A DNA stretch of 64,000 nt from Chitinophaga varians (GTDB lineage: Bacteria; Bacteroidota; Bacteroidia; Chitinophagales; Chitinophagaceae): contig NZ_JACVFB010000002.1 of assembly GCF_014529945.1 (NCBI RefSeq), positions 558,001 through 622,000 on the forward strand, read 5' to 3'. Position numbers and translations under genes: made by a program. Positions 16,230 to 25,700 of the stretch are shown here, one piece after another. Below the pieces are notes generated by a model, which did not search any database, had not been told where the DNA came from, and saw only the letters and a program-made list of their open reading frames with translations. Every line of letters begins with the position of its first letter. Position 1 is the first letter of the stretch.

Positions 16230-16337
16230 CAAAAAGTTAATTCTTTTTCTTCCGGGCGGATGTGTATCTTTACACCGTATAGCCCGCCTGCAGGCAGGCT
16301 TATTAACCACCGATCCATCCCTCTAAAAATATTTTTT

Positions 16338-16859
16338 ATGTTGAGACTGGCCATACTTTCGGTCCTTCTTTTATTTGCAGGTCCGCGCATCTATGATTTC
16401 AAAGTAGATGCAGTAGACGGGGGTAAAATTGAATTCTCCCGTTTCAAGGGTAAAAAAATAATGATTGTCAACACTGCTTCTCTCTGTGGTAATACCCCAC
16501 AATATGCAGGTTTGGAGAAAATATATAAGAAGTACCAGGATAAACTTGTAATTGTAGGTTTCCCGGCGAATAATTTCGGCTCACAGGAGCCTGGCACTAA
16601 TGCAGAAATTAAATCCTTCTGCACCAAACAGTATGCTGTTACCTTTCCCATGGCAGCCAAAATATCAGTAAAGGGGGATGACATCCACCCACTGTATAAA
16701 TGGCTGTTGGAAGAAAGTAAAGCCAAGCACCTGGAACCGGCAGACGTTAAGTGGAATTTCCAGAAGTATTTACTGGATGAAAAAGGGAATCTCATTGCTG
16801 TGTTTTCACCCAAAACACAACCGGATGCGCCAGAAGTAATTGCTGCTATTGAAAAGTAG
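16338..16859 (+). CDS. Glutathione peroxidase family protein
   Basis: 173 residues from ATG 16338, with a short hydrophobic N-terminus that may act as a signal or anchor. The peroxidatic cysteine lies at 50 in NTASLCGNTPQ, the glutamine in GFPANNFGSQEPG and the tryptophan in VKWNFQKYLLD, completing the Cys-Gln-Trp triad. In Bacteroidota such enzymes usually draw electrons from thioredoxin rather than glutathione, which is family knowledge. An in-frame ATG at 16260 is upstream of a TATCTTTA box (16265-16272), so the downstream ATG fits better. Confidence 0.9.
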   Translation: MLRLAILSVLLLFAGPRIYDFKVDAVDGGKIEFSRFKGKKIMIVNTASLCGNTPQYAGLEKIYKKYQDKLVIVGFPANNFGSQEPGTNAEIKSFCTKQYAVTFPMAAKISVKGDDIHPLYKWLLEESKAKHLEPADVKWNFQKYLLDEKGNLIAVFSPKTQPDAPEVIAAIEK

Positions 16860-16901
16860 TATTGCTTCACTCCTTTTGCCAACTTAGTGTAATAAAATGT
16901 T

Positions 16902-16935
16902 GCACGTTTGCGTATATACCTATACGTTAGCGTGC
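16902..16935. promoter_or_regulatory. Imperfect palindrome between gpx and the lipoprotein gene
   Basis: GCACGTTTGCGTATA pairs with TATACGTTAGCGTGC at 11 of 15 positions around a 4-nt centre. It could be an operator or a weak terminator for gpx; no T-run follows. Confidence 0.4.
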
Positions 16936-16971
16936 CTGAACACATTACAACAAGTGGATACATAATAAACG

Positions 16972-17520
16972 ATGAAACACCATCATTCCGAACACCGTAG
17001 AAAAACCGTCATCCCGGTTTTAACGGCGATCGTGTTATGCATGGCAGCCTGCCAACACAACATAGATACGCCAATTTTATCATGCCCCGAAATGGCGATG
17101 ACAGGCACCGTTCAGAGCACCACCCGTTCCCTGAATCTCTCCACCAGCACTTTGTTCCGGCAACAACTGGACAGTGGGGGTGTTAAGTTTCTGAGCATGG
17201 AGGCCGTAAGCGATAGCTTCAAACTCGTGCTTAATCTGATGGACGGCCCTTATTCGGATCCGGCCATCAGCAACGACAGCCTCAAATTAAAAACATATGT
17301 ATACTCCAAAGCCCGCCGGTTGCAGGGAGGACTTGTCGTAGCTGCTATTAACAATACGGTAGATTACCAGTACCTGACCACCGATACTTCCAGCATCACG
17401 ATCACGTTCATCAATACCAAACTGAAAAAAGTAAGCGGCACCTACTATTTTGAGGCAGATGGCCACAAGGTTACCGGTTCCGGCACGTTCCGGAATGCTT
17501 GTTATGTGACATTACCCTAA
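16972..17520 (+). CDS. Hypothetical lipoprotein, 182 aa
   Basis: A lipoprotein signal with the box LCMAAC follows a basic, histidine-rich start (MKHHHSEHRRK). The mature part is predicted to be mostly beta-strand, with many Thr, Ser and Asn residues, and ends in GSGTFRNACYVTLP. It contains the phrase GTYYFEADGHKVTGSGTF, a pattern often seen in small Bacteroidota envelope proteins of the DUF6252 kind, but I cannot assign a family with confidence. Located between gpx and holB, each in its own frame; function unknown. Confidence 0.75.
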   Translation: MKHHHSEHRRKTVIPVLTAIVLCMAACQHNIDTPILSCPEMAMTGTVQSTTRSLNLSTSTLFRQQLDSGGVKFLSMEAVSDSFKLVLNLMDGPYSDPAISNDSLKLKTYVYSKARRLQGGLVVAAINNTVDYQYLTTDTSSITITFINTKLKKVSGTYYFEADGHKVTGSGTFRNACYVTLP

Positions 17521-17554
17521 GTGAGGATTAACCCCTTTTCAGTATCTTGCGGCC

Positions 17555-18694
17555 ATGCTTTTTTCGGAGATCATAGGACAAGCGGCAGCACAACAGCAGC
17601 TGATACAATCGATACAACAAAACCGCCTCAGTCATGCGATGATATTACTGGCTCCTGAAGGGGCTGGTGGATTGCCGCTGGGCCTGGCTTTCACCCAATA
17701 CCTGGTATGTGAAAACAAACAGGCACATGATGCCTGTGGCCAGTGTCCATCCTGCCTGAAGGCGGCGCAGCATATCCATCCTGATATTCACTACTCCTAT
17801 CCGGTGATTCCCCGAAAACCAGGCGACAAGCCGGTGAGCACGGACTACATCTCCGAATGGCGGGAGTTTGTGACCACCAATCCGTATGGCAACGCGTACG
17901 ACTGGCTGCAGTTTATCGGGGCTGAAAATAAGCAGGGCAATATCACCGCCAACGAGTGCTCGGATATTATCCGCAAACTAAACCTGAAAAGTTTTGAAAG
18001 CGGCTATAAGATCCTGCTGATGTGGATGCCGGAATACCTGGGCAACGAAGGTAACCGGTTGCTGAAGCTGATTGAGGAACCTCCGGCCAATACCCTGTTT
18101 ATTCTGATTGCAGAAAATCAGGAGCAGATCCTGGCCACCATCTTGTCACGTACCCATCTGGTGAAAATCAATCCCCTCTCCCGGGAAGACATGGAAAAAG
18201 CCCTGACCGGGAGAGCCAAAATACCGGCTGCCAAAGCCCGGCAGGTTGCTACCATCGCGGCCGGCAACTACCGGGAGGCTATCTTTTTGCTGCAGCATTC
18301 CGATGACGACTATCATGAACTGCTGCGCAACTGGCTCAATTACCTGTTCACCGGCAACCGGATAGCCCTCCAGGAATGGATAGAAGGTATTTCCAGCGCT
18401 AAAACAGGCCGTGAAAACCAGAAGCAGTTTCTGCGGTATTTCATCAACCTGCTGGAACATACGGTCCGCCTTCAGTATATCGACAAAGCCCAGCTGGCTT
18501 TCTCAGACGAGGAAGTGGATTTTGCCACCAAACTGGCGAAGCTGGCCAACCTGGAACAAACTCGTCAGATTGCCGATGTACTGGACAACGCGTATTATCA
18601 CATTGAGCGCAACGCCAATGCAAAAATGTTATTTCATGCATTGTCTATCAAGCTACAATATATATTTAAAAAGAAACCTTTACCTGTTCTGTAA
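17555..18694 (+). CDS. holB: DNA polymerase III subunit delta'
   Basis: 379 residues. The N-terminal AAA+ domain begins FSEIIGQAAAQQQL; the nucleotide loop is degenerate (LLAPEGAGGLPLGLAF lacks the Walker lysine), as expected for delta', a clamp-loader wrench subunit that does not hydrolyse ATP. The zinc cysteines C-x8-C-x2-C-x2-C lie near residues 50-65 (DACGQCPSC). LKLIEEPPANTLFIL is the family signature. The region TATCTTG followed by CGGCC and ATG lies immediately before the start, so the mRNA may have almost no leader. Its neighbour ricT is also next to holB in Bacillus. Confidence 0.92.
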   Translation: MLFSEIIGQAAAQQQLIQSIQQNRLSHAMILLAPEGAGGLPLGLAFTQYLVCENKQAHDACGQCPSCLKAAQHIHPDIHYSYPVIPRKPGDKPVSTDYISEWREFVTTNPYGNAYDWLQFIGAENKQGNITANECSDIIRKLNLKSFESGYKILLMWMPEYLGNEGNRLLKLIEEPPANTLFILIAENQEQILATILSRTHLVKINPLSREDMEKALTGRAKIPAAKARQVATIAAGNYREAIFLLQHSDDDYHELLRNWLNYLFTGNRIALQEWIEGISSAKTGRENQKQFLRYFINLLEHTVRLQYIDKAQLAFSDEEVDFATKLAKLANLEQTRQIADVLDNAYYHIERNANAKMLFHALSIKLQYIFKKKPLPVL

Positions 18695-18733
18695 TAACCG
18701 GAAAGCCGCTCCCCTCTTGTCATAGCATTTCCT

Positions 18734-18741
18734 TACCTTTG
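18734..18741 (+). promoter_or_regulatory. -7 box TACCTTTG for ricT
   Basis: Perfect TAnnTTTG box in the gap after holB; the leader to ricT would be about 95 nt. Confidence 0.65.
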
Positions 18742-18841
18742 TCATCTCCCGTCCTTTTTGTTTTTCTGAAGGGAAAAGCGTATTTTAAAGGATTGGAGTA
18801 ACCTGAAATGCTTATTTATAAAATTTAAACTATTTACTAAT

Positions 18842-20329
18842 ATGGCTTGTGCCGGATGTGGTACGGGTGTGGAAGGGAAGCCGTCAGGATGTAAGAGTAA
18901 TGGAGGATGCAGTACGGGAGGTTGTAACCGACTGAATGTATTTGACTGGCTGTCCAATATTCCGCTTGGCGATAGCTTAGCACCATTCGATATTATAGAA
19001 GTTAGTTTCAACAATGGGAGCCGTAAGGACTTCTTCCGCAATGTTACCAGACAGCACCTTGATAAAGGTGAAATGGTGACCGTGGAAGGTGTCAGCGGAT
19101 TCGATGTTGGCACGGTGAGCCTCACAGGCGAACTGGTAAAACTTCAGATGAAGAAAAGACGTGCTGAAGACACCCCCGAGATCAAAAAAGTATTACGTCG
19201 TTCCAGTAACGACGACCTGCAAAGGATGGCCGATAACAAGGCACGCGAAAAAGACGCCCTGATAAAATCCAGGGCCATTGCCCGCAATCTGGGCCTCGAA
19301 ATGAAACTGGCAGAAGTAGAAATACAGGCCGATGGCCGTAAAGCCACTTTCTTCTACACAGCAGACGACCGTGTCGATTTCCGGGAACTGATCAAGGTAT
19401 ATGCCTCTGAATTCCGCGCCAAAGTGGAAATGCGCCAGATAGGCGCCCGCCAGGAAGCCGGAAAAGTAGGCGGTATCGGCAGTTGCGGCCGCGAACTCTG
19501 CTGCTCCACCTGGTTATCTGACTTCAAAAGCGTTAACACTACCGCTGCCCGATATCAGAACCTGTCTATCAATCAGGCGAAACTGTCCGGACAATGCGGC
19601 CGCCTGAAATGCTGTCTCAACTACGAGCTCGACACCTACCTCGATGCCCTGAAAGAATTCCCTGAAGATGCTGATACCATCGAAACTGCCGGCGGCGTAG
19701 CCAATCTGCAGAAAAGGGACATCTTCAAAAGCCTCATGTGGTACTCTTATGAAGGCAGCAATAAACAATACCCGCTCACCATTACCAGGGTAAAGGAAAT
19801 CCGTCAGCTCAACCGTCAGGGCGTTAAACCTGAAGAACTGAAAGCGGTGGAAGTTGTGACTGCCAAGCCGAAAGAAACAGACCTCGGTTTCGCTGATGTG
19901 GTAGGCCAGATCAGCCTCAAATCGCTGGAAAAAACGGTGCAGAAACGCAAACAAAAGGACAAAGACCGTCAAAAACAGCAGAAAGCCGGTGACCAACAGC
20001 AGAAGCAGGGCGGACAACCTAAAAACGAACCGAAACAGGAACAAAAGTCGGCCCAGCAGCGTCATGAACGCCACGAACGCCATCATCCTGATCGTAAAAA
20101 CAAACAGGAAGCCCGCGGCGGCGGTGGAGGCAATCAACCACGCCAGGGACAAGGCCAGCAGGGCGGACAACCCAGACAAGGCCGGGAACAACCACCACGG
20201 CAGGAACAGGGACAAAAGCCCCCGCAAAACCAGGGAAACCAGCAGGGACAAGGCGGACAACCCAAACAGGACCGTCGCCCCCCCAGGCATAAACCCAGGC
20301 CCAAACCTGATAATAACAACAAAGGATAA
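18842..20329 (+). CDS. ricT: RicT/PSP1 family iron-sulfur regulatory protein with a low-complexity tail
   Basis: 495 residues. The N-terminus is cysteine- and glycine-rich (seven cysteines in the first 28 residues). The PSP1 domain in the middle holds the conserved cysteine clusters GSCGRELCCSTWL and GQCGRLKCCLNYE. In Bacillus, RicT (YaaT) with RicA and RicF binds Fe-S clusters and assists RNase Y in mRNA maturation. From about residue 365 the protein becomes a long hydrophilic tail of Gln, Gly, Pro, Lys and Arg, ending in PKPDNNNKG; such a tail is not part of the family core. It follows holB and is closed by the terminator 20338-20364. Confidence 0.88.
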   Translation: MACAGCGTGVEGKPSGCKSNGGCSTGGCNRLNVFDWLSNIPLGDSLAPFDIIEVSFNNGSRKDFFRNVTRQHLDKGEMVTVEGVSGFDVGTVSLTGELVKLQMKKRRAEDTPEIKKVLRRSSNDDLQRMADNKAREKDALIKSRAIARNLGLEMKLAEVEIQADGRKATFFYTADDRVDFRELIKVYASEFRAKVEMRQIGARQEAGKVGGIGSCGRELCCSTWLSDFKSVNTTAARYQNLSINQAKLSGQCGRLKCCLNYELDTYLDALKEFPEDADTIETAGGVANLQKRDIFKSLMWYSYEGSNKQYPLTITRVKEIRQLNRQGVKPEELKAVEVVTAKPKETDLGFADVVGQISLKSLEKTVQKRKQKDKDRQKQQKAGDQQQKQGGQPKNEPKQEQKSAQQRHERHERHHPDRKNKQEARGGGGGNQPRQGQGQQGGQPRQGREQPPRQEQGQKPPQNQGNQQGQGGQPKQDRRPPRHKPRPKPDNNNKG

Positions 20330-20337
20330 AAAGAAAA

Positions 20338-20364
20338 AGACAACCGTAATGGTTGTCTTTTTTG
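20338..20364 (+). terminator. Intrinsic terminator after ricT
   Basis: AGACAACC and GGTTGTCT form a perfect 8-bp stem around GTAAT, followed by a T-run. Confidence 0.9.
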
Positions 20365-20390
20365 CTTAATTAAGTAGATATATAAAACTA

Positions 20391-20417
20391 AAAGGCCGCC
20401 CAGATGAGGCAGCCTTT
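20391..20417 (-). terminator. Intrinsic terminator after the YejK-type gene
   Basis: AAAGGCxGCC pairs with GGCxGCCTTT around a 7-nt loop; on the minus strand it is followed by TTAGTTTTA. It lies about 100 nt past the stop codon at 20516. No gene is seen between. Confidence 0.6.
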
Positions 20418-20515
20418 GTTAACAATTGGTTTTTGCTTATGAGAAAAACTTAAAAAATACGTTGATCATTCTCTCTCACCAATTCAACAACACGGCTACC
20501 TGTGGCCTACTTCGC

Positions 20516-21568
20516 TTACGACTCGTTTTCAAACATCAGCTTATAGTAGTGCAGGTTTGTAGCTTCATCATATCCGCGCTCAATCATCTCGCGGTTACCA
20601 TGAATATACACATGGAAATTGCGGTCCAGTTTCAGTATGCTCTTAAAAACCTTTTGTTGTTTTTTTACTGCCGGGGCCGAAATATCAAATTCGTCAGGGA
20701 TCTCCTGTTGATAAGCTTGCTGGTACTCATTTCTGAATTCCTTAAAAGATGCAATCGCGTCCGGATGGCCTAATACTTCCTGTGCAAAATCTTCCAGCTG
20801 AAACTGTTCCTTCTCTTTAAAATAGGCAGCTGATTTATTCAATAAATCTACCTGGTCTACACGGTCCATTTCATATTCGGTTGGCAGCTTGTTGTGAATA
20901 AACTGTTTACACATATTCACTGCAGTTTCTGTCTGATGGTAGCTGTCTTCACGGCGCTGCACCTGTAAAAACGCGTCTTTCCAATAAACTGCTTCTGTTT
21001 GTTTGCTTATACTGTCAACTACGCTGACCTTAAAACCGTTTTCTTCTTCTGTATTAAAAATCAGACAACCTTTGTCAAGTTTATTTATGTTAATACCATC
21101 TTCATAGTCTACCTGATAATTCTCATCAGATAAAAACACTTTCAGATAAGTATCCCGGTTTTCCGATTTAAAGATGCCTATGGCCGCTACTTCTTCACCA
21201 TCCACCTGACATTTGCTAAAGTACGCTATATAAAGCTCTCCGCCTTTCACTTTGGGATGGGTGGAATGTTTATATAGATGTTTGGCTATATTAACAGATT
21301 GCTCCTGAAACTCATTCTCGTCAGTAAATATACGGCGACAATATTGAAAAATTTCATTCAATTGTAAATCTGCCTCATGATAAAAGCGGAAAAATTCCGC
21401 TGAATTCGCAAACGGCTGTATAAAATAGGTGACCAGCAGCTGGGCAATCGTCTCCTCTTCCAGCTTCAACGGCGCCTTTGAAAAAAGAAGCGGCTCATCA
21501 TTGGCTGAATTGCCCACCTTATGAATCGTAAGCTGAGCAAGGTCTTTGAATTCCGAAACATGAATCAT
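20516..21568 (-). CDS. Nucleoid-associated protein, YejK/NdpA family
   Basis: 350 residues. It starts MIHVSEFKDLAQLTIHKVGN and has the family pattern LLVTYFIQPF near residue 45, the GGELYIAYF segment, and a C-terminal LDRNFHVYIHGN strand. The family (37-kDa nucleoid-associated protein, PF04245) binds DNA in proteobacteria; members near restriction or defence genes also occur, but no such neighbour is present here. The -7 box TAATTTTG ends 5 nt before ATG 21568, which suggests a leaderless mRNA. Confidence 0.85.
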   Translation of the reverse strand: MIHVSEFKDLAQLTIHKVGNSANDEPLLFSKAPLKLEEETIAQLLVTYFIQPFANSAEFFRFYHEADLQLNEIFQYCRRIFTDENEFQEQSVNIAKHLYKHSTHPKVKGGELYIAYFSKCQVDGEEVAAIGIFKSENRDTYLKVFLSDENYQVDYEDGININKLDKGCLIFNTEEENGFKVSVVDSISKQTEAVYWKDAFLQVQRREDSYHQTETAVNMCKQFIHNKLPTEYEMDRVDQVDLLNKSAAYFKEKEQFQLEDFAQEVLGHPDAIASFKEFRNEYQQAYQQEIPDEFDISAPAVKKQQKVFKSILKLDRNFHVYIHGNREMIERGYDEATNLHYYKLMFENES

Positions 21569-21573
21569 GGGCG

Positions 21574-21581
21574 CAAAATTA
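21574..21581 (-). promoter_or_regulatory. -7 box TAATTTTG directly at the start of the YejK-type gene
   Basis: On the minus strand the box (21581-21574) is followed by CGCCC and then ATG. Transcription would begin on or next to the start codon. Confidence 0.6.
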
Positions 21582-21708
21582 AGAAATAAGTTGACAGTCC
21601 CGTTCGCCGATCACCCTACCCCCCAATTCCCCACCCCTTCCCCTGTACGGATCTTCGTTAAAAAATCGGTAATTCTTGAGTAACTTAAGCCTTCAAATAT
21701 TCTAGCTC

Positions 21709-22602
21709 ATGAAAAGACACCTCTCTCTGATGGCGCTGATGGCCTGCCATGGCCTCTCCGCGTTAGCCCAACATACCGACCGCCCACTCTACCAGGCCCG
21801 TGACCTTACCGCCGAAAATATGTTCTCTGTTAACATCGAAGGTCCCAACTTCGATAAAGCCGGTAACTTCTATGTGGTCAACTTCCAAAAAGACGGCACC
21901 GTGGGCAAGATCAACACCCAAACAGGCGCAGGGGAAATATTTGTAACGCTCCCCGACAGCAGTATAGGTAACAGTGTCAATTTCAACAGCAAAGGAGATA
22001 TGTTTCTCCCCGACTTCAAAGGGCATAATGTGCTACGGGTAGACATGAAAACCCGTAAAATCAACGTGTACGTACATTCCGGCCAGTTCAACCAACCCAA
22101 TGACCTCTGCATCAATAAAAAAGACCAGATCTTCGCTTCAGACCCCGCCTGGGCCACCAATGGCGGCCAGATATGGCGCATAGACCCCAACCGCAAAGCA
22201 GTACTGCTCGAAACAGGCATGGGCACCACCAACGGGATAGAGTTGAGCCCGGACGAAAAAACACTGTACGTCAACGAAAGTGTCCAACGCAAAGTCTGGA
22301 AATATGATGTAGACAAAAACGGGAATGTCTCTAACAAAACCCTCTTCACCTCTTTCCCCGACTTCGGCCTCGATGGCATGAAATGCGACAAAGCCGGCAA
22401 CCTGTACATTGCCCGCTGGGGTAAAGGCGTGATCGCCATATTCTCTCCCAAAGGAGAACTGATCCGCGAAGTTCCCCTCAAAGGAAAAAACTGCAGCAAC
22501 CTTATTTTCGGTGACAAAGACGGCAAGACCGTGTATGTTACCCTTCAGGACCGGAAATGCGTGGAAACATTCCGCAACGATATCCCCGGGAAACGCTACT
22601 AA
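21709..22602 (+). CDS. Secreted SMP-30/gluconolactonase/LRE-like protein
   Basis: 297 residues with a signal peptide (cleavage likely after LSALA, near residue 20). The rest is a six-bladed propeller of the SMP-30 type: repeats of the form DKAGNFYVVNF, GDMFLPDF, NGIELSPDEKTLYVNES and DKAGNLYIARWGKGVI. These enzymes hydrolyse sugar lactones or esters with a bound divalent metal; the substrate here is unknown. It is a single gene and its stop codon lies inside the perfect inverted repeat 22601-22700 shared with the convergent hydrolase gene. Confidence 0.85.
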   Translation: MKRHLSLMALMACHGLSALAQHTDRPLYQARDLTAENMFSVNIEGPNFDKAGNFYVVNFQKDGTVGKINTQTGAGEIFVTLPDSSIGNSVNFNSKGDMFLPDFKGHNVLRVDMKTRKINVYVHSGQFNQPNDLCINKKDQIFASDPAWATNGGQIWRIDPNRKAVLLETGMGTTNGIELSPDEKTLYVNESVQRKVWKYDVDKNGNVSNKTLFTSFPDFGLDGMKCDKAGNLYIARWGKGVIAIFSPKGELIREVPLKGKNCSNLIFGDKDGKTVYVTLQDRKCVETFRNDIPGKRY

Positions 22603-22700
22603 TCATTTAGGCATTTTTTCATTTTTTTATTTGATTATTTAGAGGAGCCCAGGTTGTCACCAATAATCAAATAAAAAAATGAAAAAATGCCTAAATGATT
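22601..22700. repeat. Perfect 39-bp inverted repeat overlapping two stop codons
   Basis: Arms 22601-22639 and 22662-22700 match perfectly over 39 bp. They open AATCATTTAGGCATTTTTTC and end TTTATTTGATTATT. The arms include most of the stop codons of the convergent genes ending at 22602 and 22699. The 22-nt loop contains GGAGCCCAGG. Confidence 0.92.
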
Positions 22701-25700
22701 ATCGAATGATAAGTATCCAGCCTTTATTTTTAGCAACCGGTATCTGCGCATCTTTCGTAAACGTACGGCCTTCCTGGAAATTACGTACAGCCGGCGCAGT
22801 GATCACCGCCTTCGCAGGGTCTATGCCCAATGCTTTCCAGTCGATTTTCAACTGTACCGTTGTATCTTCTTTAGCCCAGCTGGCGAGTGATATCAACACC
22901 GCACCGTCTTTTCTGTAAATCGTTGCCGGCACCTGCGGGTTATTGGTTTTAACCGGACTATTATCTACCCAATAGCCAATCATTTTAGTGCCCTGCATAC
23001 CGAAATCGTCCCATACTTTCCAGATAGGCCGCGGGTCGGCGTTATCAGACCATGGCATGCGGTTAGTCATGCCATATACCATTCCTCTCCACGGATTGCC
23101 GCCATCCTGCAGCATTTCACCCATAAGGCCAAAAGGAATGCCACTCACTTCTGTCAGGAAAAAATCAGGATTGTTGTTTTCATAATCGAAATATTCACCA
23201 AACCAAAGCCTGTTCAGGTAAGGGAAATGTTCCATGTAGAGCATGCCGCTGTTGATGAACCCATCCGATTTATTGTACTGATTGGCAGAATGCAGGTCAA
23301 TGATACCCGGATGCCCGTCCTTGGTGAGCACTCGTTTAATACGTTTCATGGTCACCCGGTCGAAGGCCACATCATCGAGGTAGATACCGTCTACGCCGAC
23401 GTTTTGCACCAGCCAGTTCATGCCTTCCACATAGTAGTTGTGCCAGCGGTTCATCCCACTGTTGATGATCGCAGCATCCTTGAATTCCGGTACAAACCAC
23501 GCCGCGATATAATCACTGTCGACGTGTTCCTGCAACCAGGAGAACCCGCCGCCTTTACCGGCACTGTACACTTCATGGCCCAGGCTGCGCAGTGGGAAAG
23601 TCTCCCAGGCATGGTTCGACAGCTCCCGTACGGTATTATATATTTTTACCTTCAACCCTTTCTGATGCGCTTCATCAATATAATCCTTCATCTTCTTCCA
23701 TTCAATGAACGGATAGTTGATCCATGGATTGATGTCAGTACCATGGTGGATATTGACCACTGTAGCGCCGGTAGCTTTGATGCTGTCCAGGTTGTTGTAC
23801 TTATGATAAAAACGGGTGCTCCACTGGAAGTCTGTATTGATAGGATGGAACGGCGTGATGATCAGATGGAAATTAAAATACAGGGTATCGCCCTTATGCA
23901 GCGTGCGTTCACCGCTATAGGCATTTACCAGAATAGCTTTCCCTTTCTCTCCGATAGTGATCCCGCCTTTATCACCATTGCCCCATGAAACGGGCAGCAG
24001 TAAAGGCTTCTGGAGATAGAAGTTGGTATTGAGCGGACGTACGTAATGTTCATCACGGAGCGTAAACTGCAGGCCGGCGTTGACATCGCCGAGCCAGGCG
24101 CCATCCTGGTTTTTATGTTGCACGTCCCACTTCCAGTCGATTTTTTCCGGGCGGAGACCACCCTTCTGATTGAGGCCCATCATGTATTTGGCCGCTTCTT
24201 TCTCGAAAGGCAGGTGAAGGGTAATATCTTTCAGGGCAACATCTTCCAGCGCAGTCACTTTCACGGTATAGTCCATATAGCCGTCGAATTCAAGCGCCGC
24301 CTGCACTTCCATTTGCAGGCCGGTGGTGGTATTAATGGCTTTCCAGCTGATTTTGCCGGCTTCCCTGCCGGTGATCTGCCATCCGTTGTTTTTCCATTTC
24401 AGGTCTTTGCCGTCTGCCGCAGCGATGAAATGGAAGTGTACCGGCTCTGTGAAGATGTTCTTCGCCTGATTGGACAGGGAGGTCATCTCCGGAGTGAAGA
24501 AGGTCTGTATCTGTGCGGGGAAACCATCTTTATGAATACCCACCTTACGGCCCAGCAGGCTGATGACACTGTCTTTCATGTCCAGCGGCGTATAGGGCGC
24601 GATAACGGAATTATCCTGTGCCAGCGTGGAATTCAGCCACTTCAGGCGCGTCTGTTTCCATGGCTCGTTAAACCCGCTGTTGACAGCTGTTTTGCCGGTC
24701 ACGGTCAGTGTTAGTCTTACCGGCATGGCGGGCATACCTTCCGGATGGACCGTGACCACGCCTTTATACACACCGGGGGTGGCATCGGCCGGCACGTCGA
24801 TACCGCACCACATGGCCTGTACCGTGCCTTCCGGAACATTGACGGTAGCCGTAAAAGGTTGTGCGTCATAAGTCGTTCCGTGTGTATTGATACAATGCAG
24901 CTGTGATGCCGGAATAGTTTTTCCGTCTGCTGTTTTAAGATCGTTGAAGTTGATTTGTACCTGCTTCAGTGCATGAAGGGCGTAGATGCCCAGCTGGAAA
25001 GAATAGTACTCTCCTTTGTCGGCCTGGCCGGCAAAGGATTGCGCAGGTCCTTGTTGTATCCAGCGCTGCGGCAGGTCGCGGGTCATGCGGACGGGGAAAG
25101 CACGGTCTTCCGGGAACACGAGGTAGCCGGCGCCGGGATGCTTCAGCAGCAGCTGTTTCATTTCAGCGGCCGTGGCAATCACTTCCATCGGATAAAACGT
25201 ATTGAACGTATCGATGGCCTCCAGCTCTTTTACCGTGGTATTAGGCCTGGGCGGAACAGCGACTGTTTTCGCCCAGTTATTGCTGCCAGCGGGTTCCGCA
25301 GGCAGGTATACGCCTTTCGGGTAGTTGGCCCTTCCTTCGTTTTTATAGGGGAGATAATAAATGTAATAGGTTCCTTTACCAGACACCGGATCAAATACGA
25401 TATCGCCCTGTTCGCGGTTGACAGACACGGGAAATACATTGCTGACCGGCTGTTTGGTCTGCGCGTCCTGCACGATGATACGTTTTAATTCGGGGTGCTG
25501 ATCGTGCCGGCGCCACGGAATAATGACACGGGCGGGGCCGGCTGTGCCGTTGAAAGTTACTACGGCGCGGTGATTACCGAGAGAATCGGCATCCCAGTTA
25601 TTGTTGCCGGCGGTATATTTCACCTGCTGGGCGCTGGCGGCGCCGAGGAAGGCAAAGGTAAAACCAGCCAGCATCATGCCTTTCCGCACGAGGCGGTCAT

